A DNA stretch of 64,000 nt from an uncultured Thalassotalea sp. (GCA_947492575.1 CANLNK010000006.1:62001-126000); one strand, 5' to 3'. Positions 1-8,882 are shown, counted from the stretch's first letter. The notes: generated by a model from the letters alone, not told the origin. Program-made: numbers and translations.

Positions 1-139
1 TCAAACCATATTGAGTGGCAATTTCATCGGACAGGCCATAAACGTGAAGGTTTTTTCTTGAAATACCTTTTGCCGATAATTGATTATTTATATCGACCGT
101 TTCCCGAATGTCATCAGATAAGTAGTAATATCTTTTCAT
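1..139 (-). CDS. N-terminal fragment of a small hypothetical protein
   Basis: An ORF beginning at 139 on the minus strand runs off the left edge; 46 codons are visible. It starts MKRYYYLSDDIRETV and continues with alternating charged and hydrophobic residues. The opening (aromatic beta-strand, then SDD, then a helix and a G-I-S turn) resembles small gammaproteobacterial proteins of the DUF1269-like type, often labelled NAD/FAD-utilizing enzyme. That label rests on memory of the family and only on the first third of the protein. The start is preceded by a GAGGGCAAACTG stretch that can serve as ribosome binding site. Function unknown. Confidence 0.5.
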   Translation of the reverse strand, partial: MKRYYYLSDDIRETVDINNQLSAKGISRKNLHVYGLSDEIATQYGL

Positions 140-513
140 CAGTTTGCCCTCGTTAAGCTCTCAATGAGCACTGTTTAAAATACGCACAATAAAAGTGTGT
201 AGATCACTGGGAGCTCGAAGTTAAGGGGCCTAGGTGAGGAAAGTTAGTGGTTAGTGGTTAGTGGTTAGCGATTAGATTCAGGGCTTTTCGAAAGACGCAC
301 AAACCTATTTAGATGTGCATGGTTGGAAATGGCAGAAAAGGTAGACAAATTACCAACTGATAGCGCCAACTAACTACTGGCTACTACCTACTAATAATGC
401 CAAGCAATACAAAGTAATGCAGAGTAATGATAAAGCTGAAGCAAGCATGTCGAGTAATCAGCATGCTTGTTAAGTGAAGTGTTTAGCTACCTAAATAAGT
501 TATTAAGAGCTTA
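140..513. other. Gene-less stretch with heptamer repeats and a hairpin
   Basis: I see no gene here. It holds four tandem copies of the heptamer GTTAGTG (244-271, the last copy GTTAGCG), a degenerate complementary run near 367-393 (CTAACTACTGG, CTACTACC), and a hairpin with perfect 8-base arms CAAGCATG (442-449) and CATGCTTG (462-469). The hairpin lies about 45 bases beyond the stop of the next gene but has no U-tract on that strand, so it is not a convincing terminator. Confidence 0.6.
244..271 (+). repeat. Tandem heptamer repeat, 4 units
   Basis: The unit GTTAGTG is repeated three times exactly and a fourth time as GTTAGCG, with no spacer. It is a short microsatellite in non-coding DNA. Confidence 0.8.
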
Positions 514-921
514 TTAAGCCTTGCTATTTTCTCTTGCAGATAAAGTAATTAATAAGACTTGAGCAATTATCGCGAATAACGCGGCGCCAGAAAGTAAAAA
601 TGGGTCAATTAGAATATCTTCTTTAAATTCAAATGTAGCTGAGCTAATTTTCTTCCACCCCATAAAGTTTTGTGCCGCTGCAACATGCGCGCCCAAAAAG
701 CCGATAACTGCAGCGACAAAGGTTGTCATCCAGTTATGCCAGCCCTTAACTATCATCAGAATACCCAGCAAACCAATAACGCTGCGCTGAACACGACAAT
801 AAGGACATTCATAGACAATTCCGAGCAAATCGACACTCCACGCTAAAATCGATACAGCTAAGAAAATAACGCCAAGAATTTGAATGCGTTTTACGTAAAA
901 GTCTAATGAAGTAATTGCCAC
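514..921 (-). CDS. DsbB-like four-helix membrane protein with one CxxC
   Basis: A 135-residue protein with about four predicted membrane segments (roughly residues 13-35, 45-60, 65-85 and 105-128). Between the first two helices lies ECPYCRVQR (about residue 38). A CxxC followed by an R at a helix start is the pattern of the first periplasmic loop of DsbB, the inner-membrane oxidase that passes disulfides to quinone. The second, essential cysteine pair of classical DsbB is absent; these are the only two cysteines. It may be a reduced DsbB relative or a membrane thiol protein of other function. It stands alone, convergent with nothing close by. Confidence 0.55.
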   Translation of the reverse strand: MAITSLDFYVKRIQILGVIFLAVSILAWSVDLLGIVYECPYCRVQRSVIGLLGILMIVKGWHNWMTTFVAAVIGFLGAHVAAAQNFMGWKKISSATFEFKEDILIDPFLLSGAALFAIIAQVLLITLSARENSKA

Positions 922-1046
922 GCCTAGGTATTCCTTATTGATATATGTTTATTCAAAAGAGGAATATTAGAGAAGCTGGCATTGAATGTCTACACAGAAT
1001 GTAAGCTAACTGAGGTTTCTTTCGTCAATTTACAACCCCCCTCAAA

Positions 1047-1886
1047 CTATAACGACCGTAAAGTATGCTCAGCATAGTAAATCATGGCATCACGGGCATG
1101 CTCTGCATATCCCTCACCATAGTGCTCACACAACTCGTTCACCTCAGTTAAATCAACACTGTTAGCCATGTACACGTAATCTTCTACGCTCAAGTCCGGT
1201 ACTGTTTCAACACCATTAGCTGCAGCCACTAGCTTATTGAAATTATTAGACATTTGATAATGCTCATGGGTTAGTTTTTGCACCAATTCACTATCAGTTG
1301 CCTGCCCTATTGTTTCTGCGAATGCCAAAGTGATTCTGTCACTCTCTGCTTTAAACGCTCGCATGTCTTGCTCTGATATCGCCGCAAAACTGGCCATCCC
1401 TTTGTCAGCATCAACTGCCCCCATCCGCTCTCGAGACAAATTGCCCCAACGTTCGGTTTTCTCTTTTGGAATGTCTTCGAACAAAATATCAAAATTTTCT
1501 TTACCTTTAATGCTGTTCATTGTGACCTCAATACTGTTAATCATTTTTGCCAATGTCTGTTGACGGTCTAGCAGCAATGCCTTTTGTTGGCTTAAGGTGG
1601 TAAGCAACTCATCATCATTGGAGCTTAAAAGCGATTTGATCGCATCAATACTAAAGTCCAGTTCACGATAAATTAAGATCTGTTGAAGTCTTACCAAGTG
1701 CTTTTGCGTGTAAACGCGATAACCATTACTTTGCTGTCTGTGCGGAACCAACAGCCCCTTCTGATCGTAATGATGGAGTGCTTTAACACTAACTCCTGTC
1801 AGCCTGCTAACTTGGCTCACACTGTAAGTCTTATCTTTATTCATGTTGGGCAATTCGTACTGTCCGTCATTTGTTACATTGGTCAT
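1047..1886 (-). CDS. MerR-family regulator with TipAS ligand domain
   Basis: A 279-residue regulator. Residues 20-90 form a MerR winged helix (YSVSQVSRLTGVSVKALHHYD, the signature recognition region), followed by a coiled-coil linker (90-130) and a C-terminal helical domain (about 155-279) like TipAS, the antibiotic-recognition domain of TipA. TipA-type proteins bind thiopeptides or other hydrophobic compounds and activate promoters with long spacers. The sequence upstream holds TTGACC followed by an imperfect CCCT/AGGG dyad, as expected of a MerR operator. If that is its own promoter, transcription would begin at about the first ATG, and the real start would be the internal ATG at 1844 (265 residues, N-terminus MNKDKTYS), a better match to the family. 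An AGGGGA nine bases before 1886 argues for the longer form. Confidence 0.8.
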   Translation of the reverse strand: MTNVTNDGQYELPNMNKDKTYSVSQVSRLTGVSVKALHHYDQKGLLVPHRQQSNGYRVYTQKHLVRLQQILIYRELDFSIDAIKSLLSSNDDELLTTLSQQKALLLDRQQTLAKMINSIEVTMNSIKGKENFDILFEDIPKEKTERWGNLSRERMGAVDADKGMASFAAISEQDMRAFKAESDRITLAFAETIGQATDSELVQKLTHEHYQMSNNFNKLVAAANGVETVPDLSVEDYVYMANSVDLTEVNELCEHYGEGYAEHARDAMIYYAEHTLRSL

Positions 1887-1915
1887 GATTAACTATCCCC
1901 TAAGGTAAGGGTCAA
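1884..1915 (-). promoter_or_regulatory. MerR-type promoter/operator candidate
   Basis: On the minus strand TTGACC (1914-1909) is followed by CCCTTACCTTAGGGG, an imperfect dyad sitting where MerR-family proteins bind between over-spaced -35 and -10 boxes. The putative -10 (AATCAT) overlaps the first ATG of the merR-like gene. The assignment is inferred from position and shape. Confidence 0.4.
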
Positions 1916-2160
1916 GCATCATTCTGGTAATTTGAAGAAAGTTTGCAAATTATCAGTCGCATATAAACAGCCAAATAGTTTTATCCTGACTATAGATAAA
2001 AATAACCATCAAACAAACTCTGCATTGCGATTTTCTCTCAAGTAAGAATTAATAACCCCTTTAAAAACAGCAACTAAATTCCATTACTGGTATGTTAACA
2101 AAGACCAAGGTGTGTAATACTCGCAGCGAGGAATAAAAATATTAACAAGGATTTTAAGAA

Positions 2161-3570
2161 ATGAATAAACTCATTATTAGCGCCTGCAGTATTGCGGTAG
2201 CCGCTGCACTTATCACCCCTAAATTAGTCTCTAACCACGTAAAATCGCAAGTTGAAGATATCGTTGCTGAAGTAAACGCCATTCACGGCTATCAAGCAAC
2301 AATTGCAGAGCTCAACAGTGACTGGTTTAACACCACAGGCAGAGTTCGACTAAATATTGATTTTGTTGAGCTAGGTGCAGACGACGTACAGGGCGTACTC
2401 GATAATTTTTACATTGATGTAAATATCGATGCCCAACACGGTCCCATTTTAACTAAAGCAGAGAGTCTCATTGGTTTAGTTAACATGTCTGTGAATTTGT
2501 CACATCAAGATCTGCGTAACTACCTTTCTTGGGATGCTGAGAAGCCTCTTTACAATGCCAGCGTTTTAACAGATATTTTAGGCAACACTAGTTATGTTGA
2601 TGTAATTCAACCATTTACAATTACCGATGAAGAGAATGCCGTTCGCGTAAGTTACGAAGGCTTTGAAGGCGCAGGTGATTATGACAGTGGTAGCCTAAGC
2701 TATGTTGGTAAATCAAAACCGACAAACATCACCGTTGAAGACGTTAAAATGTATATTGGTGATATCGATGTAGATATGGTTGCACAAGCCTCATTCGCCG
2801 ATATGCTGCAAACTGGGCTTTACGACTCTGAGTCAACATTTACCGTGAATACGTTCAGGTTAAACAATGAAGCAGAGGACGTTAACGCTAAACTAGACAA
2901 CATATCTATCGAAGCTATTTCGAAAGTAGACGAAGCAAAAGATGTAGCAAGCCTAGCATTAACCTATGCGATAGATAGCGTTAACGCTGAAGATTTTAAA
3001 GCATCCGACATGGCGTTGGCTATGGAGCTTAACAACATCAGTAAAACGTTTGTTACCGCTTATCAAGACAATGCTGAAATGTTCTCGCAAGGAAGTGAAG
3101 AAGAGATTCAGGCGAACTTACTTAAATTCGCTCAGGAGAACTTGTTACCTTTACTGACCAGCGAACCTGAATTCAAAATTACCAGCCTACGTGCAACGCT
3201 TGAAGACGGTATTTTCGAAAGTCATTTCACCACTCGCTTAAATGGAATTTCACAGTTACCAAACATAGTCGAAAACCCGATGTTCTGGCTGCCGCATTTG
3301 TCTGCTGACGGTGAGATTAAAGGCAATAAAAAAGTTATCGAAAGCATGGCACAAATGGTCATGGAATCGCAAATCCGCTCTAACCCAGATGCGGCAGAAA
3401 TGACCGAAGAACAAATCGCCCAAGTAGCTCAGCAACAAGTCCCTCAGTTATTGCAGGCATTTATTCAGCAAGGATTTATTGTCGAAAGTGAAACTGAATA
3501 TCAGAGTAACTTTATGTTCAAGAACACAGCACTTACGGTAAACAATAATCCGGTGCCGTTCGCTATTTAA
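2161..3570 (+). CDS. DUF945 (YdgA-like) family protein
   Basis: A 469-residue protein with one N-terminal membrane anchor or uncleaved signal (residues 3-20), followed by a long, mostly beta-rich periplasmic region. The start (KSQVEDIVAEVNAIHGYQATIAEL, a conserved W, then repeated amphipathic beta strands) and the C-terminal part (NGISQLPNIVENPMFWLPHLSADG, then a Q-rich helix and FIQQGFI) fit the DUF945/YdgA family. Members resemble the AsmA/TamB-like repeated-strand envelope proteins; their role is not settled. The ATG at 2161 follows AAGGATTTTAAGA, a good ribosome binding site. The gene ends before a strong terminator and appears monocistronic. Confidence 0.75.
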   Translation: MNKLIISACSIAVAAALITPKLVSNHVKSQVEDIVAEVNAIHGYQATIAELNSDWFNTTGRVRLNIDFVELGADDVQGVLDNFYIDVNIDAQHGPILTKAESLIGLVNMSVNLSHQDLRNYLSWDAEKPLYNASVLTDILGNTSYVDVIQPFTITDEENAVRVSYEGFEGAGDYDSGSLSYVGKSKPTNITVEDVKMYIGDIDVDMVAQASFADMLQTGLYDSESTFTVNTFRLNNEAEDVNAKLDNISIEAISKVDEAKDVASLALTYAIDSVNAEDFKASDMALAMELNNISKTFVTAYQDNAEMFSQGSEEEIQANLLKFAQENLLPLLTSEPEFKITSLRATLEDGIFESHFTTRLNGISQLPNIVENPMFWLPHLSADGEIKGNKKVIESMAQMVMESQIRSNPDAAEMTEEQIAQVAQQQVPQLLQAFIQQGFIVESETEYQSNFMFKNTALTVNNNPVPFAI

Positions 3571-3605
3571 GCTTTTTTCAAAACAGTAGTGATAGCACAT
3601 ACAAT

Positions 3606-3640
3606 GTAGGCAAATTGCAATCAATTTGCCTACGTTTTTA
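3606..3640 (+). terminator. Rho-independent terminator after the DUF945 gene
   Basis: Perfect 12-base arms GTAGGCAAATTG (3606-3617) and CAATTTGCCTAC (3622-3633) with loop CAAT, then GTTTTTAAATT. It ends the plus-strand DUF945 transcript; the AT-rich flank on the other side may also serve the convergent glutaredoxin gene. Confidence 0.85.
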
Positions 3641-3666
3641 AATTAATTCTCGTACGTTTAAATCTG

Positions 3667-3897
3667 CTACTTACTACCGTAAAGCTTTTTAAAATTCTTT
3701 AAATTCCAACCAATCATCACTTCATTACCAATTTTTAACACTGGTACAGAGCGTGCACCAATGGCATCTAACTCTTTCCTGCCACGTTGCATCTTGGCAT
3801 TGGTTAATCGGTATTGAATGCCATTATCGTCTAAGTATTTTTTTGCTTCACGGCAATGTGGGCATTTATCCGTAATATATAAAACAACGCGTTTCAT
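3667..3897 (-). CDS. Small glutaredoxin-family protein
   Basis: A 76-residue thioredoxin-fold protein with an N-terminal beta strand, the redox motif CPHC (residues 13-16), a helix, and the cis-proline strand SVPVLKIG (about 51-58). Length and motif order match short glutaredoxin/NrdH-type proteins, which reduce disulfides in the cytoplasm using glutathione or thioredoxin reductase. The CPHC centre is unlike the usual CPYC of glutaredoxins and closer to the DsbA active site, so its physiological partner is uncertain. It is convergent with the DUF945 gene. Confidence 0.8.
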   Translation of the reverse strand: MKRVVLYITDKCPHCREAKKYLDDNGIQYRLTNAKMQRGRKELDAIGARSVPVLKIGNEVMIGWNLKNFKKLYGSK

Positions 3898-4229
3898 CGT
3901 TAACCTAGTCTGGGGTTTAATTGCTGCTATTTTACTGAATTTAAGAAGTTGATTGAAGCGACATTAAGCAATAAAGCCCAAGGGCTAGCCTAATTTTATT
4001 AGGGAGTAAACGGAATAAGAAATCGCAGGTTAACGATGAACAACAAGCTACGAGAGAACAACACTCACTGTTGCCCTGCTCGCTGTTTTGCAACAAAAAC
4101 AACGATAAATGCCCCACTTTGGCGCAGATATTGGTTAATAAATTTAAAATACGCTTTTATATCAATCAGATAAAAGGTGGAATAGTTTTTGTAGTTCATT
4201 AATTAAAGTTGAACAAACAGCCATAATGA
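3898..4229. other. Gene-less stretch upstream of the chemoreceptor gene
   Basis: Between the divergent glutaredoxin and chemoreceptor genes. It is AT-rich and must hold both promoters. I found no repeat, hairpin or operator that stands out. Confidence 0.5.
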
Positions 4230-5396
4230 ATGAATCACAAAGTCTATTTACCTGTTTACTTACTTATTAAAACTAGTGGTATAACGTCAGCCCTTGCACT
4301 CATTATTTTCTTATCAGGCATAAATCTCGGCATCAATATTTTCTTGCCAGCCCCAGATTCTTCTCGCGATATATTAGTATGTACCATATTCGCCTTCATC
4401 TTTTACGTCACCACAGGAACTGGCGTTGTTCTATCTCAACAATTAAGCAAGTTCAGCCAAACAATACACAATATTGATACTCAACACTTTGATTCTAGAA
4501 CAGTAAAATTTGAGCCTATCTTACCAAGCACCGCCATTAATGAGCTGTTAAACACTTATCGAGAATTAGGCCGAATAAACAGCGAGAACGAAGATAGACT
4601 AGAAGAGGTAAAGTATTCCGCATCACAAGTTATAGATACGGCCCATAGCGTAACAGAAAATGTTAAAAAGCAATCAGATGCAACAACATCGACAGCAGCA
4701 GCTATTGTCGAGATGAGCCAATCACTGTCGGACGTAAACGCTCGAATTAAAGACGTTCATCTATCTTCTCAAACGGCTTACCAAACGGCAAAACAAGGCC
4801 AAAAGAATTTAGCTACGTTAAATCAAAACCTGGACACCGTCAGTAAAGAAGCCAAGCAAACTCAAGGCGATATAGACGCATTGAAAAAGCTGGCAATCGT
4901 GGTTGAAAGCACATCAGAGTCAATACAAAGTATTGCCGATCAAACCAACTTATTGGCATTAAACGCTTCTATTGAGGCTGCTAGAGCTGGAGAAATGGGC
5001 AGGGGCTTTGCAGTAGTCGCGGAAGAAGTTAGAGCACTTGCACATCACTCACGCGACTCAGCCGACAGTATTGTCTCGAACGTAAAGTCAGTATTGCTCC
5101 AAAGCGAAGCTATCTCGCTCAGTATGTCGAAAGTTGTAGACAGAGCCGACGATTGTAACCATCAGGCTAAACAAGTCGATACGTCCTTTCAGGCCATTGA
5201 ACACGCAACGTCAGACGTACAAAGCAAAATGGAGATCGTTGCCACCAACGCAGAACAACAAGCAATTGCAACCGACGAAATCTCTCATCATGTTGAAAAA
5301 GTGGTTAGCGGAGCCAGAAATAATGCTGAAGTCGCCAAGCAAGCAGAAACAGTAGCGAAACACCTAAAAAGCCTAACTCAATTAACATCTGTATAA
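4230..5396 (+). CDS. Methyl-accepting chemotaxis protein without a periplasmic domain
   Basis: A 388-residue chemoreceptor. Two membrane helices (about residues 12-33 and 46-66) are separated by only some dozen residues, so there is no room for a periplasmic ligand domain. A HAMP-like region (about 67-115) leads to a long coiled-coil signalling domain with the highly conserved hairpin tip ([20 protein letters not shown], then [12 protein letters not shown]; about 231-270) that contacts CheA and CheW. There is no C-terminal CheR/CheB pentapeptide. It ends 10 bases before the next gene, a membrane-anchored NIT-domain protein, and the two are probably one operon. The missing sensor domain and that neighbour together suggest sensing in trans. 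Confidence 0.9.
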   Translation: MNHKVYLPVYLLIKTSGITSALALIIFLSGINLGINIFLPAPDSSRDILVCTIFAFIFYVTTGTGVVLSQQLSKFSQTIHNIDTQHFDSRTVKFEPILPSTAINELLNTYRELGRINSENEDRLEEVKYSASQVIDTAHSVTENVKKQSDATTSTAAAIVEMSQSLSDVNARIKDVHLSSQTAYQTAKQGQKNLATLNQNLDTVSKEAKQTQGDIDALKKLAIVVESTSESIQSIADQTNLLALNASIEAARAGEMGRGFAVVAEEVRALAHHSRDSADSIVSNVKSVLLQSEAISLSMSKVVDRADDCNHQAKQVDTSFQAIEHATSDVQSKMEIVATNAEQQAIATDEISHHVEKVVSGARNNAEVAKQAETVAKHLKSLTQLTSV

Positions 5397-5406
5397 GGAG
5401 CATTAG

Positions 5407-6243
5407 ATGTTGTGGTTTATTATTTTATTCTTTGCACTAGCAGCCGTAATTTTTACATTCAGTAAGTTGAATGCGAAAAAATTGAAAAAACGACAATTGG
5501 CAGGCTTAGCTAAAATCGAGCATTTGAAATCTCTTATCAGCCTTACCCAGCAACACAGAGGTTTATCTTCGGCACTCATAAATGGCGACAGAAGCGTTGA
5601 GAAAATGCTGCGTAGTCAAGAGCGTGACATCGCAGTCCTGATACAAAAATTAAACGCTACTAATCTTAACCAGTTAAACTGCCGATGGGCTTCGTTTCTA
5701 GACCATTGGCAGCGATTAAAGCATGTTAACAACAAAAGTGATGCGTTAAATAATTTTAAGCAACATACCTTACTTATCGGCAATTTGCTTTACCTAGTGG
5801 AAGACGAAGCCGAGTGTAGTCAACTTACAGCCTCAAATATCAATGAGCTACCTACCTTAGGTTATGTATGGCGAGAACTTATAATGACAACCGAAAACGT
5901 AGGTCAAACGAGGGCTATAGGCACGGGCGTGGCGACGATAGGCAGTTGCGGTCAAGTAGATCGAATCAGGCTTTCGTTTTTAGAGCAGCATATTACTCAA
6001 ACATCTGAACAAATACTGAGTCAATTAACCTGTACCTCAAACGAAAAAGCGACCCATGACAGATTGTTAAACAATGCTTTCAACAAAATGAAAAAGTTAA
6101 GCGACGTAATAAACAGTGAGCTATTGGTTACTAAAAAAGTACACATAAGACAATCAGACTACTTTGATATTGCGAGCGACACGATCGCTGCGCTAAATGC
6201 GATATTTGACCATCAAGTTAAGCAAGTAAGACAACTAATCTAA
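5407..6243 (+). CDS. Membrane-anchored NIT-domain-like protein
   Basis: A 278-residue protein with one N-terminal membrane helix (residues 2-20) and a predominantly helical remainder. The segment LISLTQQHRGLSSALING (about 42-59) matches the start of the NIT domain, and the later TRAIGTGVATIG ... DRIRLSFLEQHI (about 170-200) fits the second half of that fold. NIT domains are four-helix ligand-binding modules, named for nitrate/nitrite sensing, usually fused to chemoreceptors, kinases or antitermination proteins. Here the domain is free-standing. AAGGAGCATTAG before the ATG is a strong ribosome binding site, and the gap to the chemoreceptor stop is 10 bases. I infer that it is the detached sensor of that chemoreceptor; its ligand is unknown. 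Confidence 0.65.
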   Translation: MLWFIILFFALAAVIFTFSKLNAKKLKKRQLAGLAKIEHLKSLISLTQQHRGLSSALINGDRSVEKMLRSQERDIAVLIQKLNATNLNQLNCRWASFLDHWQRLKHVNNKSDALNNFKQHTLLIGNLLYLVEDEAECSQLTASNINELPTLGYVWRELIMTTENVGQTRAIGTGVATIGSCGQVDRIRLSFLEQHITQTSEQILSQLTCTSNEKATHDRLLNNAFNKMKKLSDVINSELLVTKKVHIRQSDYFDIASDTIAALNAIFDHQVKQVRQLI

Positions 6244-6301
6244 TTTCTTAAAGTTTTGCATGCAATAAGCTATCTATTCCTATGTCCGAGCACCTGATTA
6301 T

Positions 6302-6315
6302 AATGTGTACACATT
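6302..6315. promoter_or_regulatory. Perfect 14-base palindrome before the solute-binding gene
   Basis: AATGTGTACACATT is fully self-complementary and lies 26 bases before the start of the following gene. It resembles a dimeric repressor site overlapping a promoter. The cognate regulator is not evident. Confidence 0.45.
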
Positions 6316-6341
6316 CCACTTAAATTCGTTACTATGCCACT

Positions 6342-7178
6342 ATGAAAATGAAGTTAACGCTCCCCTTCTGTGGTTTCCTAGTATTCTCGAGCAGTTTAGT
6401 AAGCAGTTTTTTTTTAGCAGCTGCTGACCATGCTGAAGATCCCGCGCTAACTACAGTAGCCGCCAAAGCCAAAGAAAAAGCCAAAGCAAATACCCAATCA
6501 CTGCCTGCAACTATTACCCTTGCTGTCGATAGTACCCAGAGCAATGTGCGTGCTATGACACTGCACCCAATTGCAGAGCAAATTGCACAACGTTTAGGAG
6601 TAAAACTGACGCTTTACCCTTGTCCATGGGCGAGGTGTTTAAAAGCTATAGAAAAAGGCCATGTCGATTTAATTTTCTCCGTATTTAAAACACCTGAGCG
6701 CGATAACTTTATGCACTTTATCAAGCCAGCGCTTGCCCCGCATCCAGTCGATTTCTTCTTTTGGATACACAAAGAGAATCCTGTTCAACTAGCAACATAT
6801 GAAGATCTATCTGCTTTATCGTTAGTTCAATTAAGAGGAAATCAATATTTCCCCCGTTTTGACCACGATGAAAGCCTGTCAAAAACTAAAACCGTCGACT
6901 ATCAATCGGCGATTAATATGGTGCTGAATAAACGTGTTGATGCAATGATTGACTTGTCATTAACCCCAAAAATACAAAAAGCGGCAGCGGATCCTAACAA
7001 CCTTTTGGTACGGGCTGATCTTGTCGAGAACGAAACGATTAATGAATATATTGCGATTAGTAAGCATTCAGCATGGGGGCCTTACCATCAAAAAGTTTCA
7101 CGTGTGCTTGAGGAAATTGCGAATAAAGGAATTATTGCGAAGTACTTGGAACAAATTAAAGTGCGAGAGTCACAATAA
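6342..7178 (+). CDS. Periplasmic solute-binding-like protein (SBP_bac_3)
   Basis: A 278-residue exported protein. The N-terminus has a signal sequence (residues 5-26), then an Ala/Lys-rich linker (AAKAKEKAKAN). From about residue 50 it follows the extracellular solute-binding family 3 fold: MTLHPIAEQIAQRLGVKLTLYPCPWARCLKAIEKGHVDLIFSV and a C-terminal helix before the end. The motif 'PWARxLxxIxxGxxD' is shared with the three other such genes nearby. Family 3 proteins normally bind amino acids or similar small solutes for ABC importers, but no permease or ATPase gene is near. A role in sensing or in scavenging with a distant importer is possible. Confidence 0.8.
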   Translation: MKMKLTLPFCGFLVFSSSLVSSFFLAAADHAEDPALTTVAAKAKEKAKANTQSLPATITLAVDSTQSNVRAMTLHPIAEQIAQRLGVKLTLYPCPWARCLKAIEKGHVDLIFSVFKTPERDNFMHFIKPALAPHPVDFFFWIHKENPVQLATYEDLSALSLVQLRGNQYFPRFDHDESLSKTKTVDYQSAINMVLNKRVDAMIDLSLTPKIQKAAADPNNLLVRADLVENETINEYIAISKHSAWGPYHQKVSRVLEEIANKGIIAKYLEQIKVRESQ

Positions 7179-7245
7179 GCGTTTTACTCTTGTCGACCTA
7201 CTTCAATGGCGAGAAGTCCAGCTTGCCCAAAAAGAACAAACTAAG

Positions 7246-7980
7246 CTAATACAATCCCCACTGTTCGAGAATTTGCTGATACTCACCGCTTTCCTTGATG
7301 GTAACAAGTGCTTGTTTTAGCTCGTTAGCGATAGAGGGGCTGAGTGCTAGGTTCCCCGCTAGATGCAATTGATTCGGAAAATCACGGAGCTCTAGCTTTC
7401 GTTCAATCTCATCAATGCTATAGCCCAACTCGGCCAACTCTTTATTCAGTGACATAGCGTTTGTTAACACGAAATCGGTGCGCTTATTAAAGAGCATCTG
7501 CCAAAGCGTTTGATAACCAACACTAAGCGACAAATTTTTCCCTTCTTCAAAGCCGGCGTTTTTCAAATAGCGTTCGCTAAAATAACCTCTGATTGTTCCT
7601 ACTTTACTGGTTTTTGCTTGCGCCAAACTTGTTAACTCGGGATTATCGTTTTTTAACGCAACTAAAAATGCCTTGTTATGTATAAGCTCGCCTAGCCAGA
7701 CGAATTGCTGTTCTCGGCTGGGGCTTTTCAATAAGGAAAACATTAAGAAGTTGGGTTTTGCATTGAGCAATTTAAATGCTCGAGCGAACGGGTATAGTTC
7801 GATGGTGTAATCAACATTTGCGTGTTTTGCTAGCGCATTGACAACATCAACTAAAGCGCCCTTTGCTTGACCATTCTCATCGATGTAGTGATACGGAGGA
7901 AGGTCCTCTGCCACAAAGGTCAACTGTTCAGCTTTTAAAAAAAACGAAAATAATGCAATCAACGCAACAGCAATTTTCAA
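7246..7980 (-). CDS. Periplasmic solute-binding-like protein (SBP_bac_3)
   Basis: A 244-residue exported protein with a short signal sequence (residues 1-17) and an SBP_bac_3 domain through to the C-terminus: LTFVAEDLPPYHYIDENGQAKG is the classic first strand and loop, followed by LYPFARAFKLLNAKPN and FVLTNAMSLNKEL. It is convergent with the preceding paralogue and only 67 bases from it, on the opposite strand, so the two are not an operon. Like its neighbours it has no transporter genes. The substrate cannot be told from sequence. Confidence 0.8.
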   Translation of the reverse strand: MKIAVALIALFSFFLKAEQLTFVAEDLPPYHYIDENGQAKGALVDVVNALAKHANVDYTIELYPFARAFKLLNAKPNFLMFSLLKSPSREQQFVWLGELIHNKAFLVALKNDNPELTSLAQAKTSKVGTIRGYFSERYLKNAGFEEGKNLSLSVGYQTLWQMLFNKRTDFVLTNAMSLNKELAELGYSIDEIERKLELRDFPNQLHLAGNLALSPSIANELKQALVTIKESGEYQQILEQWGLY

Positions 7981-8144
7981 TTCAATACCTATACAGCTTT
8001 ATGGAAAATATACGCTCTATCTGTTCGTTATTTACTCACAGAATGGCCTAACAAGCAAACTAGTCTAACGACGCTTAATTTTGTGTTCGGTTAGCATAGC
8101 TATCATTGTGAAGGAATTATGGAATTCTCCACGAACGTTCATAA

Positions 8145-8882
8145 CTAATTCTTTGCAATAACTAATTGTTCAGCTTGTGAAATCATATTATCTAGTACCC
8201 CGTTATTTCTTATTCTTAAGATTTCGGCATTAATTAAAGGCACCAAGTTTCGATTTTTTTGGTTGATATAGTGATACAAAGGAAGCGTAGCCAATGGCTT
8301 TGCCCCCGTTACTTTATGCTCTAAACCAAGTCTTTTTAAAACAACTTCTCCATCCAGAGAATTCGTCAATACTATGTCAACTTTCCCACTCAACAACATT
8401 TTGAACATATTCTCAGTACTATTCATAACATATACATTGGTTAACCCTTTGGTAATGTTATTGGTATGTTTCACACCGCGTATTTTAGCCAGTTTGTATT
8501 TTTTTAAATCTTCACTGGACTCGACGCTGATCTTATTTTTCGTTAGAGAAAAAGCAACGGTTTCTAAATAGTAGTATGGCGTTGGAACCCTTACGCTTTG
8601 GTCATTTTCGTCACCATACGACCAAATACGCATTATTTCACCATCTTTGTTACCTTGATTTGCTTCCAGTTGCGCTCGCTCTCCAGGAAACGGAATGATA
8701 TCAATTTCAATGCCGATATTTTTATATATCTGCGGCAAAACAATACGCCCTATTTCCTGTTCTATTAGGAATTGAATTGATGCAAATTCGTATACTTTAT
8801 GGCGAATTAACTCCTCTGCAGAAGAAGCTGAAGAAAGAAGAATAGAAATTAAAAGTACAAAAAACTTCACTTTAATTAACAA
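8145..8882 (-). CDS. Periplasmic solute-binding-like protein
   Basis: A 245-residue exported protein; residues 1-22 are a signal sequence ending in ASSAEE. The mature part follows the SBP_bac_3 pattern but is divergent at the start (lacks the PPY loop) and has FPGERAQLEANQGNKDGEIMRIWSYG in place of the family's PWxRxLxxxxxGxxD motif, then IRGVKHTNNI and KVDIVLTNSLDG. It is about 165 bases from the paralogue that ends at 7246 and on the same strand, but that gap makes co-transcription uncertain. Substrate and partner unknown. Confidence 0.75.
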   Translation of the reverse strand: MLIKVKFFVLLISILLSSASSAEELIRHKVYEFASIQFLIEQEIGRIVLPQIYKNIGIEIDIIPFPGERAQLEANQGNKDGEIMRIWSYGDENDQSVRVPTPYYYLETVAFSLTKNKISVESSEDLKKYKLAKIRGVKHTNNITKGLTNVYVMNSTENMFKMLLSGKVDIVLTNSLDGEVVLKRLGLEHKVTGAKPLATLPLYHYINQKNRNLVPLINAEILRIRNNGVLDNMISQAEQLVIAKN

